Translations under genes and position numbers: made by a program
Notes under the pieces: model-generated
What the model saw: the letters and a program-made list of their open reading frames with translations, nothing else
What the model was told of the DNA's origin: nothing
The model's database searches: none
In this document: one piece after another, positions 1 to 11,325 of the stretch
Position numbering within the stretch: the stretch's first letter is position 1
How the letters are laid out: every line of letters starts with the position of its first letter
Assembly: GCF_026914185.1 (NCBI RefSeq)
Contig: NC_070563.1
Coordinates: 2,480,001 to 2,544,000, forward strand
Length of the DNA: 64,000 nt
Source of the DNA: Puccinia triticina
Lineage: Eukaryota; Basidiomycota; Pucciniomycetes; Pucciniales; Pucciniaceae
Direction: 5' to 3'

Positions 1-2
1 CC

Positions 3-2697
3 ACTACTGATCTTGTCCTCCGAACCGGCAGCATCTCTCCCTCCTCAGTCTCCTCCTCTTCATCTCTCGAGACCTCTCGTCTCCACCTCAACCAGCAAGC
101 CATCCTGCGCAACGACGGCTCTACCTCTTCCACCACCCTCGACCACGATCTCATCGATGTCGATCCCGAAGAGAACCATGCCCACTCGAACTCGGAGCCC
201 CGCTCTACGACAGTGGCTGTTGAGATGGACGACCAATCGGCGGCGGACGAGAGCGAAGCTGATGTGGTCATGGAACTCGTGGGCGATGACGAAGCTGGGC
301 CGAGCAACGGGCGGCAGCGCTCACGCCGCGGGACCATCAAGGCCAGCCAAGCTAACGCCCACAAGGTCGTTCATATCACCCCGCTCGCTCCACCTCGTCC
401 AACCCTCACCGAGCTCGACCACGAAAACCTGCCCTTGAATCCTCAATCCCAGCAGCCTAGCCCCATGGAGGGTCTTGAAACTGATGTGAACAACGGAAAC
501 GAGAACGATCCCGAACGCGGCAACTCCCCGGCGGCCATCCTCTACGCCAACCACCAGACGCCCCGCGCTTCGTCTGCCCGTCTCCCTCACTCTGGCGCTG
601 GTCGCTCTCAAGCTCAGCATCCCTCGGCTGGTGCCGAAGATGTGGCGGCTGGCGGCGGTCCGGTCTCTGAAGACGTTCTGATGACCGGCTCGTCCGAAAG
701 CGCCACCCTGACCTCCAACTCTGCCTCCGAGACCGACTATTCACCCCCTCTGGACCCCAGCCTAGGCGCTCCTCAAGCAACACATACCCCCGCTGATGCT
801 GGCCAGCTCTCTCGGGTCCTCTCAGAGAACGAAGGCACCGCACGTGCCTTCACCCCTCGTCGCCAAGCAGTCCCTCCTCCACCCGCACCGGCTCCGGCCA
901 CCAACGTCGTCGCTCCAGCCGGTCCCGCCAATGCTAACACGGCTCGCCCGGCGCCCCCAAGCGCAGGATCGACCAGTCTCAGCGCACCAGTCACTCTAGC
1001 CTTCCGAGACGAGGACGTGCTACTCGCGCTCCAACTCCTGGCGTACCTGTCCAAGTATGCCCACGTGCGCGCATACTTCCACGAGCCTGCAAACCGGTCG
1101 ACCCTCGAGCTCACCTACGGCTCCATCCATGACGCCACCCGCGCACTGGCCAAGTTCAGCGGCCGGTTCAAGAGCGAACGCTACGAGCGCGAACGCGGCA
1201 AGGAGTTTGCTGCCGCTGCCGACGCCCAGGGCTCCTCCTCCAGCCGGCGCCCCGCCTCCGCGCAAGGCCAGCACTCTGCACCCGATGCTCATTCGCTCGG
1301 CTCGTCTATTGATCTCTCGGCCCGGCTCTCCTCACAGTCCCACCACCATCACCCCCATCGCTCGTACTCTTCGTCGATGGTGCGGGCGCGGATGCAAGTA
1401 GAAGAAGCGCTGGAGGACGGCCGTCATGGCCAGGATCCATCTGCCAGCCGCGCGCCATCCAGCGACCCCGGCGCCGACGGCTTGCGCCCCGCTCTACTGC
1501 TCGGTGGGGTCACCCTCTTCAGCACCTCGCCCATGGTCAACTCGGTCCCTCAGATACTGCGTCAGCCTAGCTTCGTGCTCGGCCAGGCCGGCGCGGGCAA
1601 CCTCGTGCCCGGCGTGGCCCCCGTCCACGGCTCCCATCACCAGCACTACGCATCCTCCTCCTCCCAGCCCGGGCCGACCGGGCACCACAGCCACGACCCA
1701 GATCCCACGCGGATGATATACAACGCCGCGCGTGCCCAACTGGCCCACCCTCCGTCCAGCTCGTCAACCTCCTCGTCCTCATCGACGACGATCAACCCAC
1801 TAGCCTCGAACGTGTTCTCCTACGTCGAGCGCTTCACCCACCAACGCCTTCCACACGACGTCCACTCCCCCTCCATCCCCAGCGAGATCCAGTACTGGGC
1901 CGGCGTGATCATGCGCAACGCCTGTCGTAAAGACGAAACTCGCGGCGGGATCCGCCAGTGCGCTAATATGCAGTGCGGGCGCTGGGAACAGGTCCCTCGC
2001 GAGTTCGCCAAGTGTCGCCGATGTCGCAAGGCCAAGTATTGCTCCAAGAACTGTCAGAGTCGCGCCTGGCAACATGGCCATCGGTTCTGGTTAGTCCGAC
2101 GACGCTTCTGTTCCTGATTTTCCAGAATGCTGAGTTTCTCTCTTTTCTTTTCGCAGGTGTAGCACCCGAGCGGAGGGCGAGAGCAGCAGCAGCGCTGCTG
2201 CTGCTGCTGCTGGAACAACGGCGACGACGACGACGACGGGGATGGGCGAGGGTGTAGATGGGGAGGCCGTGCCGACAGACGAGGCGAGTCGGCCGGCCGG
2301 CGGGCCTGACCGGGCGAGTCGTGCGCTGGTGGATGCGGCGATCGAGCGGCTGCGTCGGACCGGGGGGGACGGGCAGGCCGGCGGAGGCGGCGGAGGGCGG
2401 CGGGAGCGGGGGGACATCTCCGAGGCCGCGTCGAACATCGCCACCCCGCCCGACCGCGACCTCCGCGTCGAGAACCCCGCCGCGCTCACCCCCCACCATC
2501 CCCACCATCTCCAGCACCACCAGCAACAGATCCAGCAGCCCGACGGCCTCCTCATCCCCCACACCGCCTTGCCTATCCTCCAGCCCGTCGTCAACCCCCA
2601 GCTCGTCGTCGTCCCCGCCGACCAGCTCGTCGACGAACGCCACCAGATCAGACTCATGGTCCAGAACCAACCCGACCAGACTATCCTCCACCCCTAA
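3..2697 (+). CDS. MUB1: MUB1/samB-like MYND zinc finger protein (5' end outside window)
   Basis: Two exons, <3..2089 and 2157..2697, with a 67-nt intron (GTTAGT...CGCAG). The frame is open from the window edge, so the true start lies upstream. Most of the visible protein is low-complexity Ser/Pro/Ala/His sequence. The MYND finger starts at visible residue 653, with CANMQC, CRRC and YCSKNC pairs; its last zinc ligand, the Cys after HRFW, is supplied by exon 2, which supports the splice. The stretch NACRKDETRGGIRQCAN is typical of fungal Mub1/samB proteins. In yeast Mub1 works with the E3 ligase Ubr2 in turnover of Rpn4; samB affects morphogenesis in Aspergillus. The C-terminus has Gly, His and Gln runs. 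GC content is far higher than in every other gene here. Family call is confident; function in this organism is inferred. Confidence 0.88.
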
Positions 2698-3439
2698 TCC
2701 TTCCCCTACTCCCCCCCCCCCCCCCCTCCGTCTTTCTTATCAGTGCCCGTATAAAAATACATACGTCTCCCTCGTTCCGCTGGCCTTCTTCTGCTCTCGG
2801 TCCTCCCACAACCGCCCGTTCTTCTCCAACAACCCAACCGCTGCCCCCGTCGCCGCGTCTTTCTGTCCTCCGCGCGCATCTCGCTTCGCGCCCTTTCCGC
2901 GCCTCCGCGCTCCCTGCTCCTCGCGCTCCCGGCTTCCCCCGCCCTCTTGTTGTATAGCTCCTCTCTTCTTTGCCCTCCACACACACATATATATACATAT
3001 ATGCATCGCTCTTCCGCGCCCCCGATTCTCTCCTTCGTCCCCATTTCTGTCCCTTGTACGCGACCACCCCTCTTCTTGCCCTCCGCCTCCTACATTGATC
3101 GTTGTCTTTGTCTTCGTGGCTCCCCACCAAGACCCCCACCCAGTAGAAAAAAGCATCCTTCGTTTCCCTCTTTCCTTCTCTCTCTCTCTTGCGTCACTGA
3201 CGTCTCGCTTACAGTGTGTGTCTCGATTTCTGCGTGTGTGTGTGTCTGATTTTGTTGTGTGTGTTGCATATATAATCCGATCTTGTTGTTTTGTTGTGCC
3301 TCCCCGGCTGCCCGGTCCGTGTCAGTGTCAGTGTGTGTATAGACGATGGGGATTGCCTCGGTGCGTGTCTGGGAGACCAGCAGTGTCTCGGAATCCACAC
3401 TGGGGGCGGCCTTCAGCGTCACTTCTCTAGCTCTTGGCT
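2698..3439 (+). other. Pyrimidine-rich 3' flank of the MUB1-like gene
   Basis: About 740 bases dominated by C and T, with a poly-C run near 2709, CT tracts and short CA/TA repeats near 2980-3005 and GT repeats near 3230-3260. Frames that stay open here are compositional and show no protein motif. Probably 3' UTR and downstream spacer. Confidence 0.5.
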
Positions 3440-3494
3440 AAGCCTCTCGCACGGAGGGTCCGTCCCCGCGGGACGCTCTCCGTAGGAGAGGCTT
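3440..3494. repeat. Imperfect inverted repeat (hairpin)
   Basis: Arms AAGCCTCTC and GAGAGGCTT close a near-symmetrical stem that also pairs ACGGAG with CTCCGT and GTCCC with GGGAC. It lies at the boundary between the GC-rich MUB1 region and the AT-richer remainder. Confidence 0.55.
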
Positions 3495-3799
3495 GTGAGC
3501 TATATCCTAATCTTCGCGGTAGCTGTTTGGGTTCTCAGGTGGATCAATAACAAAAAATCAGCCATTGATGTCGTCAAAAAATTGGCTTCCTACAGATTGT
3601 AGGACGGATGATCGTGCACATTGGGCACGCCTCATGAGCCCACCAACAGATGAAGCTGATTTCATAGAATTGTTTGAAGAAAAATGAAATAATGAAAAGC
3701 CATGAGACCAGCACCATTTGAAAGAGGATATTCAGTTCTATCATGTTCCTCTGGGGCAAGAGGAAAGGTGCAGTGATGTGGACATCAGAGGAAATCGAG

Positions 3800-4010
3800 A
3801 AAAGCTCCCAGCCAAATGGGTCAAACTCATTGAGAGCTCTCAATGACCGGTATAGCCAGTCATTGAGAGATCTCAGCTCTTGATGAATGGTACCGTACAG
3901 CCAATCATTGAGATAGCTCTCAATAGTCATCAAGAGAGCTCTCAATAGTTATTGATAGCGCTCTCTTGATGCCCGGTATAGCCAGTCATTGAGAGAGCTC
4001 TTGATGTGCA
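3800..4010. repeat. Hairpin-unit array 1 (degenerate)
   Basis: Repeated units built from (A)TGACCGG or GCCAGTCATTGA outer arms around GAGAGCTCTC-type inner palindromes. They are the same design as arrays near 17.0-17.5, 25.9-26.6 and 49.9-50.2 kb, but more decayed. Confidence 0.65.
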
Positions 4011-4257
4011 TTTTTGCCCGTGCTGCGGCGAGCAGACATTCTACGCTGCTCACCTATATAAACCAGCACACTGGGGCAAGTGCAAAGTGCCACCACCAAA
4101 GGAGGAGCTTGGGACTATCTCCACATCTTGGCCTGAGAGATTCCAGTCTTCCAATGAGCCTTGGCTGGTGATTGTTTGCCTTTCCCTTTTTCGCCCTGTT
4201 ACCAAAGGGGCCCATGCATGCTCTTTGGACTCTGAGACTTGTTTCACCCTTGTCTAG
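4006..4257 (+). pseudogene. Transposon-like remnant with Cys/His knuckle
   Basis: The 83-codon frame from 4006 begins MHFCPCCGEQTFYAAHLY and has a C-x2-C ... H ... C arrangement that could be a decayed zinc finger. The frame ends quickly, and short fragments in other frames follow to about 4630. No family is recognised. Its place between a hairpin array and a transposon end suggests transposon-derived sequence. Confidence 0.3.
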
Positions 4258-4589
4258 ATTTTTGAAATATTGAAACAACTTGCAATGTGACCTTGCAGCA
4301 ATGGAACACAGCAAATCTTCCCAGGCTCATTTTTGAAGGCCGCACAATGAAAAAAGTGCTGCTGTCTGACAAGGAAATGTTTTCTACCCTCCAGGATGAA
4401 ACTGAGAGGATCAAGATGAAACTGAGAGGATCAACAAATTTCTGTGGTTTGTGGCTGCTTTGCACAAGTCACCTGTGGATGAATCCATAGAATCCAACCA
4501 TCAAATGCTTGATTTGTTATGGCATGTCTTTCAAAAATACACCAAGCCGGGTCAGCCCAAGGGCCATCAGAGGTGCTCCAATGGCCACA

Positions 4590-5214
4590 AATATGCGCTT
4601 ACAGTTGCAATACATCCATACATATGGGTTTAAGCCATAAATATGGCTTTAACTGTTGAAATTTCACAGTCTTTTCTCTCCTTTTTCCTCCACCTGTCAC
4701 ACATTCCCTCCTTCCAGTTGAATATTCATTGTCACACCTTCTGTCCCACAACCTGGCCCCCCGTTGTAAACAGCTTATAGTTCATCCACTGCTGTGATAG
4801 AATAAAAATCATCAGTTCTCTGCGCGCTGTTCCCTGAGACCCAGTGAGTCTCCTGTAGTGAGAAGCTTTTTTTCCTTCTCACAGCTAGCAGTTTAGACCC
4901 TCTTTCTGGGTCTCTTGTTCTCTCTTCTTGCCCCCGAGCCTTTCTCCTCGGGCGCTCTTTCCTCCTCCCTCCGATTCGGAGGCCATACCTTCAACATTAA
5001 CGTATTTAGTTAGGCTGATGTTTGTAATTTGGTGCCCAAAAAAAAGGCTGGTCAGAAATCTTAACCCTTGTAGACCTGAAATTTACATGCTCCCGAGAGC
5101 TCAAAAATGTCATTTACATTACATACTACTCACATGCAGAGCTGTAGATCAGGCCTGCATTTCAAAATTCTTGTTGCGGGCAAGGCTGTATGACAGGATG
5201 CCTTGTATAATGTA
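4590..5214. mobile_element. Right part of a TIR element (same family as 16956-17825)
   Basis: Segments 4590-4653 and 5002-5214 match the right part of the 16956-17825 element, including GGCTGGTCAGAAA, GAGCTCAAAAATGTCATTTA and a terminal GGATGCCTTG. A solo LTR interrupts it. The left end was not found; hairpin array 1 probably belongs to it. Confidence 0.6.
4654..4996. mobile_element. Solo LTR with TTAAC target duplication
   Basis: A 343-bp segment starting TGTTGAA and ending TTCAACA, flanked on both sides by TTAAC (4649-4653 and 4997-5001). Removing it joins two pieces that are contiguous in the related element at 17.5-17.8 kb. It contains short hairpins such as GAGAC...GTCTC, and no coding frame. 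Confidence 0.8.
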
Positions 5215-5800
5215 ATGTGGTATCCAAAAATAAAATATAATATAAGGGGTGTGCGGCAGGCTTAATAGATTAGGAAGAGGCCTGCTAACTGTATAACTTC
5301 TTTGTTACATGCCCAACTAAATTTTACGCCCTTGAAAATCAGACAGCATTACAGAGCACCAGAGTCTGATGTCTGTTTTTATTTTTCAGGATATCACATG
5401 GGGTTCAAGATAGAAATTTACAAAAATCTCATTATCAACCACTTTTTCTAAAATCTAGTTTTTCCTGATTACTCAGACACACCTAATCATGTCGAGCCTG
5501 CTGAATTTTAGAAAGTTTATGAATGCAGGACTTGCAATTGGCCCTTGGTTTCGACTTTGATTGACCAGGGGTTGAGCGAGCCGAAAGGTTATGTTGTCAG
5601 TGCACACCCAAGATGCAACACTCTTGAGAAAGCCTTTCCAGCATAGATTCTAATTCTCTCCATGTCCCCAGAAAAGCTTTACTTCCCTTGGGGCGTTCCT
5701 CAGCTGCTTTGGGCACAGGCACGGAACTCAATGAAAGATCTAATGGATTGCGCGAGCAGACAAGTGAGGCTACATTCTAGTCGAAGTGCGTGAAAGATAC
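5215..5800. other. No gene seen
   Basis: AT-rich spacer between the transposon end and the 3' end of the PLPBP gene. No long frame, repeat or RNA gene recognised. Confidence 0.4.
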
Positions 5801-7012
5801 TCAGGTTTGGGGTTTCTTGAATGGAGGTCGCTCGCCAAAAATGCTTGAGCCCACTCTCACGTTGTTGCTGCCCATTTTGATGGCGAGAGCAAAATCGGCA
5901 CTCATGCCCATACTTAATCCGAGTTCCAGGCCGCCGAAACTTTCAGAAAGTTGATCCCTCAATTGAACTAATCGCGCGAAGTCTTTGTTGGTCCCCTGAT
6001 CGGATTTTGATTGATCTATCGATCCTATCGTCATCAGTCCCGCTAGTCTTAACCATCGGCAATCTTCTTTGATAAACTTGGCAGTCGAATATAGGTCGGA
6101 GTTAAGAATGGGTTCACTGGATGTAGTGATAAAACCAGCCTTCGTTTCCTCTTCCGATGTGTTGACTTGTAGGTAGATCTCCAAAGGGTTGACTTGAGTT
6201 GAGGATGCTAGACCAGATCTGGCCTTTTCGAGCAATTGTGCCTTGTGAAGTGAGTCAACAGTTTCAACAGCAAATAGGTTGGGAATCGCTAAAAACCCGA
6301 CACATGTACACATACGTATACAAATCAACTCAATTCAGCCCTAAGTTTCATGTAAGCCGCTCAGATGAGTTATCAACACAGAGGCAGAGAAACGGATAGA
6401 CGATTCTTGTTAAAAAACCAAACTGAGCATGATCACTTACCGCCAAGAATTTTGCATTTGTTTGATTGCAAGGCCCCAATGAAATGCCATTTGATTCCCT
6501 GAGGAAGCTTTGGGTCGATAAGGAGAAAAACAGGAGAGATGTGCGAAGTCAGACGACTGTGCAGACGGCTGTACAGATTGCATCAGGGTGATTCAAGGAC
6601 CCCGTTATTTAGAGAATTATCACTAACCGTTTTGACTTTCTCTTGTAATTCAGACACGTAATTTTCGCCATAGTGGAGATGGCCAGTGGTCTGATAGAGC
6701 GTGAGGATATCGGAAGATGGTTTCAATTTGGATACAGCCACTAATCTGACCTACTTTGATCGTAGTAAAACCAGTCAGCAAACATGTGTAAACCAATTAG
6801 ATGATTGAAGTTTTATGTTGAAAACAAACTTCGCGACCCGATGCTACCTCCCCCACGTGATGCTTTATCCTGTTGAAGCAATTCAATAAATCTCGAGTGC
6901 GTTCGCTCTGATTATCCACTTTGTTTCCTGCTTGCGAGGTCATGTTGGTAGCTGAGCTGTACGTTCGATGGATCCTCGATGTTGATGCCGATGGAAATCG
7001 ACTGAAAAACAT
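5801..7012 (-). CDS. PLPBP: Pyridoxal-phosphate homeostasis protein (YggS/PLPBP family)
   Basis: Four exons on the minus strand: 7012..6830, 6750..6628, 6507..6441, 6288..5801 (286 aa); all introns are GT-AG and phases agree. The family carries PLP on a lysine of a TIM-barrel-like fold, has no known catalytic activity and buffers intracellular PLP. Visible motifs: VRLVAVSKLKP at the start of exon 2 (PLP lysine at residue 69), HYGENYVSELQEK, WHFIGALQSNKCKILG, IPNLFAVETVDS, and GLSMGMSADFALAIKMGSNN followed by VRVGSSIFGER. The N-terminus is rich in Ser, Arg and Thr and could be a mitochondrial presequence; a second Met at residue 24 would give a cytosolic form. Length is normal for a eukaryotic member with such an extension. 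Confidence 0.93.
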
Positions 7013-7919
7013 GGAGTTCGGCTGGAAAGGTTCCCTCCCAGTTGTTCAGACCGCTGAACGGTGCACTGAAAGTGTGCATCCGGCGAGCTAGGGGCCCGGA
7101 TCAAGGCTCGGATGTGTAGAAAGCCCGCATCAGGGCCGGATACCCGCCGGACTCGGAGCCACATCGAGCTTTCCGCCAACCACTGCAACCGGCATTGAGC
7201 CGCCTGTCCGACATCTTGTCAGATATGGCGGTCTAACAGCAGGTCAGACTCGTCTGTCCGAGCAGTTACAATTGACTGCTCCGACTCACAACCATGTCCG
7301 ACAAAAGGTCGGACGGGCAGGCTCGGGGTCCCTCCGGACCGTCCTGTCCGAGCAGTTCGATTCAATCAGTGAAGTAGTATATGATGTTCATAGTCATAAA
7401 TTAGACCAGTGATCAATCACCAAACCCGCCTTAATTTCTTCCTCTTCTGCCATGCCTGAAGGCCCGGACTAGAGTGGAGCGGATCATTGAGCGGTATGAG
7501 ATTTCAACCGATACATATCTGTTCTCCTTATGAGGACACATGAGCATTATTTGGAACTGTGGATTGGTAAATATTTATGTAGTCTCTTTCCTGGAGTGGG
7601 AGATGCTCGGAATGATCCGTTTGAATAGTTCGAGGAATGATGGCTTGGACTTTGACTATACCACTTCTAGAATAAAATAACAGCTGTCTCCAGCTGGTTA
7701 GGCTACTCCCCTCAGGCCGTCACTTCTACCCCCTTCACCATCATCTTGATCTATCCACACTTGACCCAGGTGGTCATTGCATTGTGCATCGATTACCCTT
7801 TCTCCAGCACCAGCACCCTTTTCAAGAGCTCAAAAATCACGTCCTGCAATTGATCTAGTCACGACGGTCGAAAACAACTACGCCCCTTTTACATATTTAT
7901 ACTCAGATATATAGATAGA
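7013..7919. other. Divergent intergenic region, PLPBP / secreted protein A
   Basis: No gene. 7200-7370 holds several copies of TGTCCGA and its complement TCGGACA, two within the repeat CTGTCCGAGCAGTT. A TATA-like stretch (ATATTTATACTCAGATATAT) lies just before the start at 7920. Confidence 0.4.
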
Positions 7920-9441
7920 ATGATCTCCAAAGTTTTCGTTGCCTACATTTTGATTGCGCTGGGCGCAGTCCCAACGCTAGCCAACGCCAGTCCTTCCGCC
8001 GATACTGAAGTTCCGGGAATCACTCACCCCACAAATGCCACGACTGCCCCGAATGCTGCGCGTCCGGCCACGTCGTCCACAAATTCTACGAGTGAGAACG
8101 CACCGGCGACTGCCGGACATTCCCCCGGACAAGTGACCAAAAATAATTCAACTTCCGCCGCCCCCGATCAATTGTTCCCCACTACAACTTGTTTCTCGAA
8201 ACATAAATCTCATGGCGTCAAATCTCACCATTGCGACAAGTAAAGTCACTTCTTATTTCCGAAGTTGGTGCCTGAAGCCCTGTCGAAATATATTCTAACC
8301 CGGATGCTGTCATTGATAGGGCCCTGGACAAAATCGCATTTGCAGCAAACCAAACGCTTGATAAGTTTTCCGGCCTGATTTTCGCCAATTATAAGACGTG
8401 CAACGTGAGTATTACCTCTTCCCGGATCCATAATGCTTGAAAACCCGGTGATCCAATGTTCAATTTTTTCATACCCACAGGTTCATATCCACAAGCCTAC
8501 AAATGCGACTCTGTGAGCTTCTGAGTTTCTTCTCTTCAGTCTGGTATGTCAGTAGATGTACACTACTGTAATACTCACCAAGACATCGATTGTCCTCCCA
8601 GGAAAAAGATCGAACTCAGCTTGATGATTCACAACCTCACCGCTGCTTGTCACTCCGTAGTCAGTGTTTATCTGGCCATTACACTTTTTCATTGCCAGGA
8701 TTTAATGCTGACTTGCTCAACACAGGGAGGACTGCTTGCAAAATCTAAGTTCGACATGCAAATTGAACGTGGCACCAAAGAAAACGTCTACGAAGTCGAC
8801 AAACCAATCTGCAAGAAAGAGAAATGTCCCTTGACTCAAAGCGATTGCTTGAGGTGAGAAATAACACATGGGGTTTTGGTCGTATGTCTGGAGATCTTGT
8901 ACTGACTTATGGTCTACCAGCGCGTTCTACCAACTACCCACAAACGCCAACGGGGTCCTCATCACTGGAAAGGGAAAGAAACATTTCGCGCGAGTCACCA
9001 GTGGAAATTGCACAGTGAGTTTCTTTCCAAGCTCGCTATTCTATTCTCTCCCGTGAAAATTTCTTCAACTACTAAATCATTGCGCAAACACAACAGATTA
9101 CCGCATCAACTACCGATCTGTCTGCTTTCACCATGTGAGATTGATTTTACTTGGTTTGAACTTGTTGTAACACTCTTTGACTGTGATTGACCTGTTATGT
9201 GTGATCCACTGCAGTCCCCGACAGTTTATCGTGCCTGCCATGAAGAAGCTCATCAACGAATGTGATGAACATGTATGTTGCTTGTTAGAGTATCCACTGT
9301 TCCGGACTCGAGACCATGCTGATTATTATGTAATACCGTTCTCTCCAGCCCGGCAAAATTTATCTCACTGGCGGTACGAAAGGCTACAACGGTGACATTT
9401 GGCTCTCAGCTCGTGCAGCCAACAAGGATCTCTGCAATTAG
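7920..9441 (+). CDS. Secreted ten-cysteine protein, paralog A (candidate effector)
   Basis: Nine exons: 7920..8239, 8320..8404, 8481..8512, 8602..8656, 8726..8853, 8921..9014, 9097..9134, 9215..9272, 9349..9441 (300 aa). All junctions are GT-AG and in phase. Residues 1-22 form a signal peptide (MISKVFVAYILIALGAVPTL). A Ser/Thr/Asn-rich stretch with NAT, NST and similar glycosylation sites follows, absent from the paralogs. The mature part has ten cysteines matched in the two relatives at 39.0-43.1 kb, the motif PICKKEKC...DCL, GNCT, and a C-terminal PGKIYLTGGTKGYNGD. No characterised domain recognised. Secretion, Cys content and local multicopy state suggest an effector-like or cell-surface role; that is inference. 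Confidence 0.82.
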
Positions 9442-9735
9442 TCATTCCCCAACAAATTTCATTCTCGGCGTGTCACTTTCTTTCAAAGAGTTTGCCATGA
9501 GGAATATCACACAAATGTACAGTATGTACTCTTGGAAAACACTCTGATCAGTAGTTATTTTATCTATACTTCACTTCTTCAACACTATTTATTCATTTGT
9601 ATCACATACTCTAGAGGAGATTAAAATTCAGGAATAAAGCCGTTTGTTGCACTACTTGAGCATCTTAAAGACTCTGTTTTTGGCGACATGTGAAACACAT
9701 TGGTATTCCACTTGCTTCACCATACAGGAAGCGAC
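9442..9735. other. 3' flank of paralog A up to the copia insertion
   Basis: AT-rich and noncoding. The last five bases (9731-9735, GCGAC) are the left copy of the copia target duplication. Confidence 0.5.
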
Positions 9736-9986
9736 TAATAGAGCCTGACAATGGGAATATGCATTTCGAGTGAAATGAACAATGAGAATGAATGAGAATA
9801 TACAACAACAGAGGAAACACAAGCTCTATATATACATGCTATTATGTAGTATGTATGTAATAGAGAGAAAGCTGTCTAGTCAAGGAAACATGGGAAAGTC
9901 CCATGTCTACTGTAAGTCATGACATATGACTTACCCTGGACATGTAGAATGTAACATAATGGTACATTATGTATCATACTACAACA
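9736..9986 (-). repeat. copia 3' LTR
   Basis: 251 bp; on the plus strand it starts TAATAGAGCC and ends ACTACAACA. Matches 18819-19069 with five transition differences. Confidence 0.95.
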
Positions 9987-9998
9987 CCCCCCCACTCG
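9987..9998 (-). promoter_or_regulatory. copia polypurine tract
   Basis: Minus strand reads GAGTGGGGGGG directly before the 3' LTR, the expected place for the plus-strand DNA primer. Confidence 0.75.
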
Positions 9999-10853
9999 AC
10001 GAGACCGCTCTGATAGCCGCCCGGACTTGGTATTGGTGGGTCATAGGCGGCAGGTTCTTCGTAAAAATGTTGGCAAACTGGTTTTTTGTGTTGACCCAGG
10101 AGAGAGTTACTTGTTTGCAAAAGAGAGCCTGATTTGTAATGTAGAACTCGCAATTGGTGTGACGAGTACGTTTGTTAGATGCCTTGTCCAAACTGATTTT
10201 CACAGCTGCTTGATTGTCACAGAGCAGGCAGCCTGTAGGTTCAGAACCGGTCATATCCGTAATTAGATGGCGGATCCAGAGCAACTGTTTCGTACCATGG
10301 CCCAGAGCCATATATTCGGCATGTGCAGTTGACAACGCTATGGTAGCTAGTTGACGTGCCACCCAGTGTATGGGACACCCGTGAAACAGAACCAGAATCC
10401 CGTAGTTAGAGCGGGAAAATTCTCCCCCCCAATTGGCGTCCGCGAAGCAAACAAGCCGTGGGCTAGAGGGATTTGGTTTGAGTAACAACTGCTGGTCTCT
10501 AGTTGCCGCTACATAATTCACAAGGTGCTGAAGACACTTCCAGTGTTTGGTACCGGGGCACTTGGAGAAACGAGATAGAAAACTCACACCAAAAGTGATA
10601 TCTGGACGTGACCCAGCGGAGAGATAACTCAAGAAACCAAGAACGGAAAGATACTTAGATGGGTCTAGTCCCAGACCGTTGTTGCAGGATAACAGTAGAT
10701 TTCCTACTGGGAGGGGTGTCTTGGCATGACTAGCACCGTCCCAGTGTAAAGAGAGTAGCTTAGACATAAGCTTAGGTTGACCAAGACTGAAACCAGATGA
10801 ATCCCGAGCTACCTTGAGCCCAATGATGTTGGAGAGCAAAGATGTCCATTTAA
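9987..10853 (-). pseudogene. copia reverse transcriptase C-terminus and RNase H
   Basis: The minus-strand frame from 10853 contains the RT connection (LKVARDSSGFSLGQPKLMSK), the segment PVGNLLLSCN, SAGSRPDITFGVSFLSRFSK, and the copia RNase H with FADANWGGEFSRSN and ALSTAHAEYMALGHGTKQLL. It continues directly from the RT part beyond 12882: the gag-only element 10854-12881 is inserted between them. The reading is largely open to the polypurine tract. Confidence 0.85.
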
Positions 10854-11268
10854 TGTTAGAATATCTGTCTCTCTGTCCGCTCACATCCCCCAGTAAAGTT
10901 TCCAGTGCCCAGTTCCCAGTAAAGTATTCTGTCTCCAGTCCCCAGTCCCCAGTCCCCAGTAAATTAACCAGTCCCCAGTAAAGTATCCAGTCCCCAGTAA
11001 AGTTTCCTGTCCCCAGTTCCAGTTCCTGTTACTAGCCTGTTACATGTTTAGTTTTTGTTGTTGTGTTGTGACATGCTGTTAGGCCCCCTCTGGATCTTGT
11101 GCAGGGGGCTCTCTAGTTGTGTGTTACGTGTCCGCTCCTCAGATGAGTAATGAAAATCATTGAGTCTGAGCCTTAAACAACCTGACACACCTGTGTCCCC
11201 CACCACCAGCTCCTCTTTCACCACCTCTTGTCTCCATCGCCTCAACACCTTGAGCTGAAATCTCAACA
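10854..11268 (+). repeat. 5' LTR of nested gag-only element
   Basis: 415 bp. Contains a CCCCAGT/CCCCAGTAAA minisatellite with fewer copies than the 3' LTR. Confidence 0.9.
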
Positions 11269-11325
11269 GATTTACAGTCTTGTCAAGTCTCCTCCCTTCG
11301 CTTCTGATTCTCGCTCCGCTCAACA

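Noticed and set aside
1057..1401. Open frames overlapping the MUB1 gene on both strands
   Set aside because: Shadows caused by high GC and low-complexity sequence; no motifs.
2258..3430. 390-codon Pro/Ser/Arg frame
   Set aside because: Out of frame with the MYND exon 2 and produced by C/T-rich DNA; no domain.
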